A stretch of DNA of 64,000 nt from positions 31,831,001 through 31,895,000 of the forward strand of contig NC_071338.1 in the NCBI RefSeq assembly GCF_027744825.2, in the 5' to 3' direction. Below the pieces are notes generated by a model, which did not search any database, was not told the DNA's origin, and saw only the letters and a list, made by a program, of their open reading frames with translations. This document shows, piece by piece, positions 34,741 to 44,845 of the stretch (position 1 is its first letter; each line of letters opens with the position of its first letter). The position numbers and the translations under genes are program-made. The stretch is from Synchiropus splendidus (lineage: Eukaryota; Chordata; Actinopteri; Syngnathiformes; Callionymidae).

Positions 34741-37700
34741 AATGCTTCAGTCCCATGTTGAGCAACCAAGTGGTGTTTCTTTTACAGATACCAGCGTCAG
34801 TTTTTTTCATTTCATTACATGTTTATTTCGTTTTTAGTCGTCAAGTATCTTGTGTTGTTAAAAATCAGAGCAGAGGCTGCTCAGTCGACGGGTTAACACT
34901 CACTTGGAATGATGGACCAAGGTTCCGGCCTCTGGGATTTGTTCCCTTCTATCTGCAGATAATTGGTTAAAAATGAATGAGATTAACTGAAAGTGGCAGG
35001 AAACCAATAGAGTCTAAAGTCGTTTGGAGGCTCTCAAACATGTGTAGTGATCAAAAAACGACTGCAGCTTAATGACAAACATCTTAACACAGCGACTCCA
35101 ATGGTTTTGGGCGACAGTGGAGTGTGTCAAACATTCACGCAGTCCACATTAGCTCGCTGCATGTGCTCAGAGACGCCTCCCAGCAAAAGCTCTTTTCAAG
35201 ATTTGCTGCGACACTGGTCTGAGGTTGTCACAGGCACATTTCACTTGCGTAACAATGCTTGAAAAGATGGGCCAGCTTCGCGGGAGTCGGAGGAGAAGCT
35301 GCGTCGCTCGGGGGCAGATGAAAATGCACATGAAAGTGAGCAGTCAGGGCCTACGGAGAGGACATTCCTGCTTCCTCTGCAGCATCGAAGGCTGGAAAAG
35401 GCCTCTCCCAGGGGAAGTGCCTTCGCCAACCGCGAGCCGTGATGCCTGATGACATCACTTATTAGAGGTCAGAGGAAAGAGCGTCCGCTGCTGAGAGGGA
35501 CAGACTGGAATTAAACAATCACAGCAGCAGTTAAAGTGCTCGCGACTCTTCGAAAGAGCAATCAATACTAATGTATTTACTCCACCTTTAACTAGACGCT
35601 GTCTCGGAACAAAATGCCAACTTGTTTGCAGGGTGTTTGTCATCAGCAGTGCAGATGTGTTACCTCCAATATCAACTCCTGAGTCGTGGATTTCCTGCCC
35701 AGGAACTTTATTTTCAGTTGACAACGCTTGGGTTTATGATAAAGCGCTGTATGTGCGATGACACTGGCGTCCACTAGGGGTTCCCTTGAGCAAATGGCGC
35801 GATCTGGCTTTGTGAAGGTGTGAAGCCACTTCCTGTTCACCATGGCATTCAATGTCCATAGAAACAAGTTCTGAAGTCCCTGCAACAGCAACATGAAGCG
35901 AATCCGCTCAAGTATCTCCAACGGGAAGTAGTGCCCACATTTGTGTCGCTTGAGACTCCACCACTGACCTCAGCTCATCGGCTGTCGGCTTGCAGGACTG
36001 CGGGCCATGAGAGTCTTCTCCAGCGGGTATTTTGTTAAATTTGTCAGACGAAATCTGCGCCACTATTTCCGATGACATAGACGAGATGATGACAAGATGG
36101 CACCAGTGTTATAATAACACTCACAGAAACTGCGAATCTAGATCATAGTTGAGACTGAAATGTTTTGCAATAAATGAAAAAAAATCAATATCCTCATTTT
36201 GGAAGAAGAAGCGCAACTGGTTTATGCCGCCAGAAGTCTCCTCCAGTAGAACAACCGTGAAAGCTGGAGCCTTCAGGGCTGCAGTGAGTCTGCCATCTTA
36301 AGTTTATACTTCCTTTAGAACTGTTGATGCTCAACTACAAAGGTTTACATTACTTAACACCATTTTTATCCAATTTATTTTGTTGGTGTTTCTAAGTAAT
36401 ATATAAAACATGAAGTGTATCATTTCTAAACACATAGAGTCAATCAAAACAGTAACAGCAAAGTTGCATTGAGGATTCATTCATTCAGTTTCTTGCTTCG
36501 TATTCCAGATTTTTAGTCCATATTTTAGCCGTGGATGGTCAACTGCAATATATAAACAATAGGCCTATCTGGAATGAAAAGAATGACTAAAATGTTTTGA
36601 CTAAAACAGAGTTTTCCTTTGATGAAAAAAAAAAAAAACTAAATTATTGAGACTTTCAATTGACTAAAACATGAACAAAAGACTAAACAGAAAAATGGGT
36701 GACAAAAATGAACACTATCTCCAACTCTCTGGGGAGTGTAGTAAGGCGCTCCCAGAACAGACCACCCTCCTCTGTAGATGTCAGCAACACCTCAAGACTT
36801 TAGGTCAAAACATTAACCAAACTAAAGACTGAGGATGCTCACTGACTGAAGCTGTAAATGACTTGTAGTTCAAATGACGCAAAGACTTGCTAATCTGAGC
36901 TAAAGGGAGTAAACTGTTTGTTTATTGACCTCAGAAAATGTCGCATCATGTTTGTCGTGACACTCAGAATGTAATGTCTCACATCCGCCGCACATGAGGT
37001 CGGGGGTGACGCTGACATTAGCCTCTCCCTCCTGCTGACGGAGGATCAGCAGCAGAGAGTCACGCCCTGCGTAGGCTCCGATCCCAAGTGTCGGGCAGTA
37101 TAGAGTCACGAGCGGAGAAAAGTGGCTTCAGTTATGTTGCCAACCGCTGTCATTGCTGATGGTGCGCTGTGAAGACCTGTGGGTTTCATGGTTTGAATGG
37201 CAATTGGATATGGGCCTCGTGGGCGGAAAAGATGCAAAGAAACAAAACACGAGCGTTTGGATGCAGAAGCCACTGCTGTACATGGATACATGCATCACGC
37301 TCAGGAGCCCATGGACTCACTGGAGAGTCTTTAGCGACACATTGGAAGGAGCTCCAGCCTTCATGAGAACACCGGGGACAGAGGTGCAGTTACTTTAGCG
37401 CATTGGTTTCACTGCAATAGAGCCTGAAATTCTGGGTGAAATCAGCTCCACAATAACGGCATGAAAGGATGAAGATAGTGAGCAGCGATGGTCGTGCACA
37501 AGAATAAAACATTCCCAGGTTGAGCTGCTCAGTTAAATCACAGACTTGTGGCACATTCGACTCAAGGTTGTCTCCTTGGCAGCCTCAAACATTTAGTTCC
37601 CGCTGTCAAACTGGAGCCATTCGAAGCTTTATCCAACAGTTTTCCTGTGAATGGTCAAACCAGGCCAGAGGGTTTGGTGCAAGGGTCAGCCGGACCCTCG

Positions 37701-38131
37701 GAGATCTGCGAAGGTCAAGATCAGTGCATGTGCTGTGACGCCATGCTGCTGTTGGAAAACCTTCTCCTGTGAGGTTCATATTTTGATAAAAAACCAGATG
37801 GTAATCGAAGCAGGATTTCACATTGGGAACACGACTTGAAAATGAAGGCAAACAAAGACAATTTGAACCCGCATTTTGATTTCAAATAAAATAAGCTGCA
37901 TGAGTTGGAATCTATTTTCAGTGAAGGAGCAGATTCCGCAGTGAATCAGTAAACATCTCCCATCATGCTGAAAAAAAACCTTTGTGGGAACATATCTGAT
38001 TCAGAGATCAAAGAACGTTGACGCAGAGACAGGACCAGATCCCACAAAGGAGTTTTTTATTTAGCCGTGTGCTTACATCACTAGTCGGAGCAGGATGTGA
38101 GGAAGCACAGCCACTCACTCCCACGCACAGA
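34741..38131. other. Long unique intergenic stretch, no recognised gene
   Basis: 35240-35460 has frames on both strands and raised CpG without motifs. A poly-A13 run lies near 36628. 37150-37850 has overlapping frames in several phases, none with splice-bounded coding character. Nothing else recognised. Confidence 0.4.
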
Positions 38132-38182
38132 TATGTTGACGTTGGGAAAGTGGACTTTTGCGTCCTATACTGACGCAGAAGG
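38132..38182 (-). repeat. Family D repeat, terminal block
   Basis: tgttgacgttgggaaagtgg, acttttgcgtcctatactga and cgcagaaggc nearly match the reverse complement of 38657-38711, so the two blocks form an inverted pair about 480 bp apart. Confidence 0.65.
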
Positions 38183-38610
38183 CGTTTCACTGGAAGTCAT
38201 CTCTCTCACTCCGTTCAACGTGGTGTGAGAGCTGCGTGGATCAGTCAAGACGCCCCGTATTACGCAGCTGGTTTCCGATATTCCCTTGTAAAATAAACAT
38301 GACAACACTCTTCCATGTTTAGTTTAGGCTGTGACGTCACATTCTGTTACAGCTGTGGCGGAGGTCAGTTAGTTCATTTCATGTCTGAGGTGAGGACGAC
38401 TTGTAGTGCAAAGAAGTGACATAGAAAACAGGACATGCCTTAGGCACAGAGGTGCGAGGCTGCACGGCAGGGGGCGAATCAAACTCAGGCCACCCGAGAC
38501 AGAATCCATAGTATGAAACCGGCCTTAAACATCAACTGAAATAATGTTTAATGTAAAACGGAAGGAGCCCCATCCCATGGCTGACCTAACCCCGAGCTCT
38601 GCCCACAGTG
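38183..38610. other. Sequence between inverted family D blocks
   Basis: May be the interior of one larger element (38132-38712) or unrelated DNA between two insertions. No gene seen. Confidence 0.35.
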
Positions 38611-38712
38611 TCAGGATATGCTGCGGAAGGTGTGTCAACATGCGATGCTAAAGGCTGCCTTCGGCGTCAGCATAGGACTCAAAAGTCCACTTTCCCAACG
38701 TCAGTATATCAC
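38611..38712 (+). repeat. Family D repeat
   Basis: gtcaggatatgctgcggaag, gtcaacatgcgatgctaaag, gctgccttcggcgtcagcat, aggactcaaaagtccacttt and cccaacgtcagtatatca follow the family order. Confidence 0.7.
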
Positions 38713-38752
38713 GCCATGGGAGTGAGGATGAGTTGGGAAGAACATGGTGCCA

Positions 38753-38938
38753 GTGGTGACGGGCTGATGACTCTTCATGAAACAGTGTCCTCACTTTCAG
38801 AGCTCAGTAGGTGGCGCTCTGTTTAAAAATGAATGGAAATGGTTGTTCAAATCCAAAGCTATCTGAGCAGAGGGTGCAATCTAGTGGGCTCTGAAAATGA
38901 AGTTTCACGAAGCCTCGTACAGTGAGTCCATCACTATT
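38753..38938 (+). mobile_element. Family P element, full length
   Basis: Starts gtgacgggctgatgactctt and ends cagtgagtccatcacta. CTCF-like motifs at 38804-38818 (plus, 14/15) and 38873-38887 (minus, 14/15) are convergent. A short deletion sits in the right arm after gaaaatga. Confidence 0.9.
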
Positions 38939-38995
38939 AGTCAGGTGTGTCCACTGCCACCCACAGCTCCTGACCACCTGGTTATCTATGACGTT

Positions 38996-39608
38996 ATGAG
39001 TCAAGACGCAGAGCGGGACCCAAGTGCAGTGTTGAAAGAGTCAGAGGAGCGAGTCAATTCAATAATTTAATGACAAGATACAAAATATATAAAGGCGTCA
39101 CTGAACGGGGAGTAGAAAACAAATCCAGAGCGTCACCAGAACCGGGAAGAGTCCACAACGGAATGAGTCCAAATGAAAAGCGTCACCCAACCGGGAGAAA
39201 GAATGCAAGAAGAGTCTGTAACAGGAGAGCAAACGCACAATGAACAATAAAAAAAACTATCAAGGTCGTCAACATGAACGCACAAGTAGGGAGTAACAGA
39301 TACAGAGAGAAAACCAAGAAGCCACGCAGAGCAGGGAGAACACAGGGAGTCAAAATACAAAAACTCAGAACACCAGGGTTTAGAAATAACTGAACAGAAG
39401 ATCATTTAAACAACAGATAAATGTACAACAGGTAGAGTGGAACGAACGGAGCAAATCACCAGTTGGAGCAAATGAAGGGAACCATCTGGCACACGTTGCT
39501 GGAGTCCAGGTGTTCTTAAGCTGGGGAGATTAGAGGTTATTGGCTCCAGCCGTGTGCCACAGGAACAGGAAGAAAGGAGGGAGAAAGCAGAACAGGACTC
39601 ACGTGACC
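38996..39608 (-). mobile_element. LTR-like repeat, minus copy of an inverted pair
   Basis: The minus strand runs from ctttcttcctgttcctgtgg, through cacctggactccagcaac and gatcttctgttcagttattt, to an attaaattattgaattgact end with an ATTAAA signal and the terminal gcacttgggtcccgctctgc. It resembles the plus-strand repeat at 40190-40665 over about 450 bp. Such U3-R-U5-like sequence suits a solo LTR of a fish retroelement (Gypsy-like guess). No gag or pol was found nearby. Confidence 0.55.
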
Positions 39609-39616
39609 AAAATAAT

Positions 39617-39657
39617 GGTCCCCCGATCCTTTACGTCTGGTAAGGGATCGGGGGACC
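39617..39657. repeat. Hairpin, 17-bp arms with 7-base loop
   Basis: ggtcccccgatcctttA (39617-39633) pairs with taagggatcgggggacc (39641-39657), 16 of 17 positions plus one G-T wobble, loop cgtctgg. It lies just outside the minus LTR-like copy, between the inverted pair. Confidence 0.85.
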
Positions 39658-40189
39658 AGCCCACCTCACCCTCCAAGGTTTCTTCCAGCAGCCTGCCAGG
39701 GAAGCCAGTGTCGTTCTTTGGGATTTGTTTTATTTTTTTACTTCATTTTTTTGGTGACATTCAGAGAAGGGGCCTAACAACAACTGGTCGGGATATAGGT
39801 GATGCATGGCCACGTGATAATTCACTGTCTGTAACCGGATCTTGAGAGTGGAACAGCCTCTCAGGTGTTGTTTTATATTATGATTGTTTTATATTATATT
39901 AATATTAATAATGTCATTCTCAATTTAGTAGGTCCGAGCTGCTCTCACACAACACAGAAGCCCACTCGGCTGTCAGCTTCCTCCAGTCACGCCCCAGGTC
40001 CTAATGCGTGGAGCAACTGTCAGCCAGAGACCCACCGTCCAGTCAGTGGGACACTGGATACTCCGTGGACATCCTCTCCAGCAGGAGCAGTCAGGTCCTC
40101 CGCTGTGTCCCCGCGCCTGGCTGCCTCACCAAGGCTCTTTCATTGGCCACGTTTTTGTTTGGTTTTTTTCCTCAAGTTGTCAGGATTCC
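39658..40189. other. Spacer between inverted LTR-like repeats
   Basis: AT-rich around 39870-39920. Overlapping plus-strand frames at 39865-40409 have no recognised domain. Confidence 0.4.
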
Positions 40190-40665
40190 GCTTTTATTTT
40201 GTTCCCTTGACTCCCCTTTAGTTTTCTCCTTCCTTCCTGTTTGTGTGGCACACGGCTGCAGCCAATCAACCCCTAATGATCAAAGATTAAAACCACCTGG
40301 ACTCCAGCAACACATGCCGGATCCGCTCCTTTTGTTCTCGGTTTTGTTTCGCTCTGCCCATCGTACATTTATCCGTCGTTCAAATGATCTTCTGTTCAGC
40401 TATTTCTAAACCCTGGTGTTCTGAGTTTTTGTATTTTGACTCCCTGTGTTCTCCCTGCTCCACGTGGCTTCTTGGTTTTCTCTCTGTTTCTGTTGCTTCC
40501 TACTTGTGCGACCTCGATGATAAACGCTCTTTGTTTGGACTTATTCCGCTGTGGACTCTTCCTGGTTTTGCTGATTCTCTGGATTTGTTTTTCTTCTGCC
40601 GGTTCAGTGATGCCTTTTGTATATTTTTGGTACTTATTAAATTATTGTATTTGACTGTAACACTA
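40190..40665 (+). mobile_element. LTR-like repeat, plus copy of an inverted pair
   Basis: Shares with the minus copy the blocks tgtggcacacggctgcagcc, cacctggactccagcaacac, gatcttctgttcagctattt, ctaaaccctggtgttctgag, tttttgtattttgactccct and attaaattattg. It lacks the last ~70 bp present at the end of the other copy. The parallel open frames in both copies reflect the shared sequence, not a gene. Confidence 0.55.
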
Positions 40666-42030
40666 GTGTCACTCAAATGTTTGGACTTTTTAGGCACGAC
40701 ATTTGGACATTTCTCATCTTCAGAGTTCTGATTAACTGAGGTGTTGTGCTTGAGCTCAGGCTCTCCATGACCTTCTGGTCTGCTAACTTGTCAACGCTCC
40801 CTTTCATGTGCCTTAAAAGACTTTCTTAAGGTGATTCAAATGAAACCGAGCCACTGAGTCATCTAGAAGTTTGACAGCATTTTTTTTCTCCATGCAATAC
40901 ACTGTAACCTTCAAACACAAAACACAGATTTAGCATTGTTACACCGAAAGACATAAAGTGTTCTGACTCTCATGGATAAAATATTTCTCTCAATTTATAC
41001 GGTTAAAGAAAATGTCATTTCACCTCATTTAAATGTGGCCTCCTCAAACAGCTCGGTCAATGTTGGCTTTCTAACAACCTGATTCAAACCTGATCGATTA
41101 TTTTACTCCACTGAAACTTCATCCAGGGGGTTTTTCTTGGTGTTTATTTGCTATGCATGTTTTCTACACAGAAATTTTTTTTACGTTTAGTGTGAATAGA
41201 AAAGACGTTACTTCGTCAGTCAATTTTAGTCTGAAATATCACCATCTGGAAAACAACCAAGAAGCAGCCCTTATGTTGCGGGGAAGGGGTAAAACATATA
41301 GAACATATGTAACACCTTGGGCAAAAGTGTGTTCATATGCAGCCATCTTGAGTTCCGCATCGCCTGAACCTGACCCCTCAACTTTCTCCCCATGTTATTG
41401 AGGATCAAGGTGGGAAGACTGCCGTCACCAACATGTGTCCGATGACTGCAGTCATCCTCCTGAGGCTCCGTGACTCCTCACGTTATGTCACGACGTCCTG
41501 GCGTGTGGGCGCGGAGGCATGAGGCCGGTGGGGCGTAATCGGCTCTGACACTCGCCCACGCCTCCGCTCGTCCAACTCCTTGGCATCGGCAGCTGTGTGG
41601 CGCTCCGCTTTACAGGAAGCAGCACGGTGACTGCAGGAGCACACGTGGGCCTGAAACACATTCATATTCAAAGGCAAAACAGAGAGGGAGGAATTCAGGC
41701 TTTTTATTCAGCGGTGTTACTCCAGACCAAGGTCCGTTCACAGAGGAAATAAAAGCCTTGACCAGTCATACAAGCACACGCTTTCAAAACGCATCATTAA
41801 AATCACCTTTGATACGTCTTTATTTGGCAAAAATAAAAAAGGAGCTGAAGTCTAATGTAGCGGGTTTGGACACACGGTGAGGAGAGACTGTTGGAAGGAA
41901 GAGGGAGACGGCCCCTGAGGTTCATGATGCAGGGAGATGAGGAGCACAGGTGAAGGTGGTTGACAAGAGAGGCACGAAACAACAATGGGATCTGGGGAAG
42001 AGTGGATGAGATGGCATGCATTTACAGACG
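40666..42030. other. Intergenic sequence, nothing recognised
   Basis: 41480-41650 is CpG-rich for about 170 bp without an assignable promoter. Otherwise unique. Confidence 0.45.
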
Positions 42031-42135
42031 TGACTAGATGGCGCTCTTGGTTTAGTTTCATTGAATTTGTTGCATTTTTTTTTTTTGCAGCAGATCAGGG
42101 CACTGTTTCATGAAGCCTTGTGTGCCATCAACCAC
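42031..42135 (+). mobile_element. Family P element, subfamily B, shortened
   Basis: Motif at 42031-42045 (tgactagatggcgct, 13/15), then tttagtttcattgaatttgt, a T-run where the core is lost, and the right end cactgtttcatgaagccttg. Confidence 0.75.
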
Positions 42136-42917
42136 TGAGTTACACAGTGAAAAGTCACAGACAACGAGATCATCAAAGCTACTCTTCACGTCTGGTTCAG
42201 ATTTATGAAGGGAAACTCACTACAGTGCTCCGCTGCTACCGTATCAATTTTCACACCTCTCAGTTGAACATAATGTGAGACTTCCAACTGAGGTCAGAAG
42301 TGTGTACAGACTTGTGGTGCTCAAGCAGCAGCCACTTTTTCACTGCCTGAGAAAAGAGCCCTTTTTAGTGAAGCCCATCATGTTTCATGGAAAATTCTGA
42401 AGAAAAAAAAGTAGCTTTTTCTTCATCACAATCCGCCTAATTGAACCTTGGGTATCTTGACAGGGCCACACCTGTCAGTTGAGAGGAGGGCGGGGTCATT
42501 TTTGTCCCCACTGCAACATAAGGACACTTCTGAACGCATCCATCATACGAAGATCAGATAGATCCGTGGAGAAAGGGAGAGGAAGAAGCGAACGTAAACT
42601 GGAGCCATAAAGTACGCGCTCCCATGTAAAGGAAACATATTCCTTGTTTAGTTAAACTCAAGAGGCAGCGCAAGTTGTTTGATCTATGGTGGCCTTAAGT
42701 GGACAAAAAGTATGTTTCACTAAAGTGGGATTCATATGAAGGGTTACATATTTATAGAAGTAAAAATAATCGTTATATTGCACTATACACATAATAAGCC
42801 TGTATCAATGATGCTTTTATAGTTACGTACTTTAAAGTAAAACCCATTATTTGAGTGTTTATTCGTGTTTTTGTGTGCATCCTTCCCAAGCCTCAGCCCC
42901 TCCCACTCCTCGTCCAC
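42136..42917. other. Unique intergenic sequence, nothing recognised
   Basis: No repeat or gene recognised. Confidence 0.5.
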
Positions 42918-43113
42918 TACAAGTAACATCCAACTTCCGACCGTGATCGGTTGCGACCAACAGGTCGTAAAGTTGGACTGGACGTAAGTCGAATGCCGTA
43001 ACTGATGCCAAGCGGTGACTGCTGCGGTGCCAGACATGGAATTTAAAAAAATAACTGGTCGTAAGTACAGGTGGACGTAAGTCGAGCAGGTCGTAAGTTG
43101 GATGTTACTTGTA
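42918..43113. mobile_element. Short inverted-repeat element (MITE) flanked by TA
   Basis: The 25-bp ends tacaagtaacatccaacttc... and the reverse complement of ...gttggatgttacttgta agree at 24 of 25 positions. The element is 196 bp. Internal ggtcgtaa and gacgtaagtcga words repeat, so the arms are partly palindromic further in. The TA at both edges fits a Tc1/mariner-type target duplication. No transposase frame. Confidence 0.85.
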
Positions 43114-44729
43114 CTTAGCAGCAGACATGCAGTTCCTGAAGCATCAGACAGTGAGGTGAAAATGGTACTTTGTGAGGTTTGATATTCTGAATTTTTATGA
43201 ACGATTATGTTAACTAATGAAACGATTAGATGCAATACATTTAAAAACAAATCACAGAACAGCAACCTTCAGCGCTGTGATTCCACCACTGCACCGGCTG
43301 CTTAGTTATTAAACAAACTTCTCTTGATCAATTGATCTTGTCTAGCAACATTGAACAGACGTGGACAACACTGTTAGTAAACATGACGCAGGGAAACGAC
43401 AAATATTATTCTAATGTGCCTCACTGCACCTGCAACGTGAAGCGACCCAGCTGGAGTGGAAACAGTCAAAATAGGGATCAAAATCTTTGTACTCAGTTTC
43501 ACAGAACTCATTCCAAATAATATGTTAGACATTTTTAAATTCTGGCTGAATATTACACCATGAAATGGCGTGATTTGATGCCACAAACCTTGTCGGAGAT
43601 GTTTCTTTAATTCTGAGGATCGAAATTTGAATCGAGGTTGACTTTGTTGTGCGAAGATGATAACATGGCTCTTCAAGCGCCTTCAACAGCTTGCTGGAAA
43701 ACGAGCCGCCGCCCCCCACACCTCCCTCACCCCAGCATCCCCCACCTCTTCGCCCTGACTAAACACTTGGTCCGAATCCCTGAAGGCTGAGCACAGAGCA
43801 TCTCTGTTTCAGGAAGGAGTCTCCAGTCAGAGAGGGTGAATTAATAGTCTTTGGATGCGTACTCCGGTTTCTCCTGCATTTTCTGCACACTTCCCCCAAG
43901 ACGCCATCAATTGTGACCACAAGACAAGATCCAGTTTCAGCCGCTGTTGCCATTCATGTGCATCTTAACAAGAGGAGCGCGCTTGAAGCTCTGACCGTCG
44001 AGCTCATGTCAAAGTGGGCTCCAGCATTCTTCTCTTGAATCCAGATGCACTGAGGATTATTTGTGCGGAACGTTCGTGCATTCAGCCTCATCTGGGGAAA
44101 TTCAATTCAAAGACAAAATTCATAAAAGGCCAACATGATGGCTCCGTTTGAAACGGCTCAACTCTGCTCATTAACACTGGTCAAACGGAATCCATGATCC
44201 GCCATCTTATTAGTCGTACAGTCTGATATCTGCAAGATGAAATACACATGTGGAAATGCGTCCGCACCCATCAGTCCTTCCAGCAGAAGCCGATGTTGCA
44301 ATGGCACCTATCAACCCAAACCCTGAGTTCTGAGAGGCGCTGCAGTGTTGTCCAATCACCGCGACTTTCCCGCCAATTCCACCAATCACTTGAGTGTCCT
44401 TGCATCCCGCCATCTACGTTTTATGTGTGCCATCACATTCCCTCCCTTTTTGTTGAGATGAAGTCGTGTGTGTGACGACAAACTCTCACATTTGACCACA
44501 AATATCGCCGTCAAGGGTCGGGACTTGGACGTGAAGGATCCTGAATCCATTCCTAAATGTTCAAATTCCCATGATGCAAATGTGGAATAGAGGGAAGTAA
44601 AAAGTGGAACTGACTAGTGGAGCATCACCCAGACACTACACAGGATGGACGTAAACAAAGATGGCCGACCTCCAGATCCATCTCTCTCCAGGCTGTTTCT
44701 GACCCTCTCCATCCCGACCCTGTGGAACG
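43114..44729. other. Unique intergenic sequence, nothing recognised
   Basis: Short frames on both strands at 43332-43719 and 44210-44475 carry no motif. Confidence 0.45.
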
Positions 44730-44845
44730 CATCAGCAGCTACTGTTTTCATTGGCTGCAGTAACAACTCCGCCCACCTTTACCTCTCAGACTCCGCCCAT
44801 CCAAACCTCCATCAGGCTCCGCCCAGCTCCGGAATAAAAAAACAA
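44730..44845 (+). promoter_or_regulatory. Candidate promoter: GC boxes with inverted CCAAT box
   Basis: cattggctg (inverted CCAAT box) near 44750 is followed by three CTCCGCCCA/T-type GC boxes near 44768, 44791 and 44817, spaced about 23-26 bp, then an A/T-rich aataaaaaaac near 44832. The order CCAAT, GC boxes, TATA-like is promoter-like. No transcript is recognised downstream. It may be a retroelement promoter or chance. Confidence 0.3.

Noticed and set aside
39133..40731. Matching proteins encoded at 39133-39405 (minus) and 40384-40731 (plus)
   Set aside because: The similarity is due to the inverted LTR-like repeats; the frames sit in U3/R-like sequence and show no domain.
44768..44825. 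Resemblance of the three GC boxes to the 21-bp repeats of a polyomavirus early promoter
   Set aside because: The match is limited to short CTCCGCCCA words common in vertebrate promoters; no viral gene or origin is nearby.
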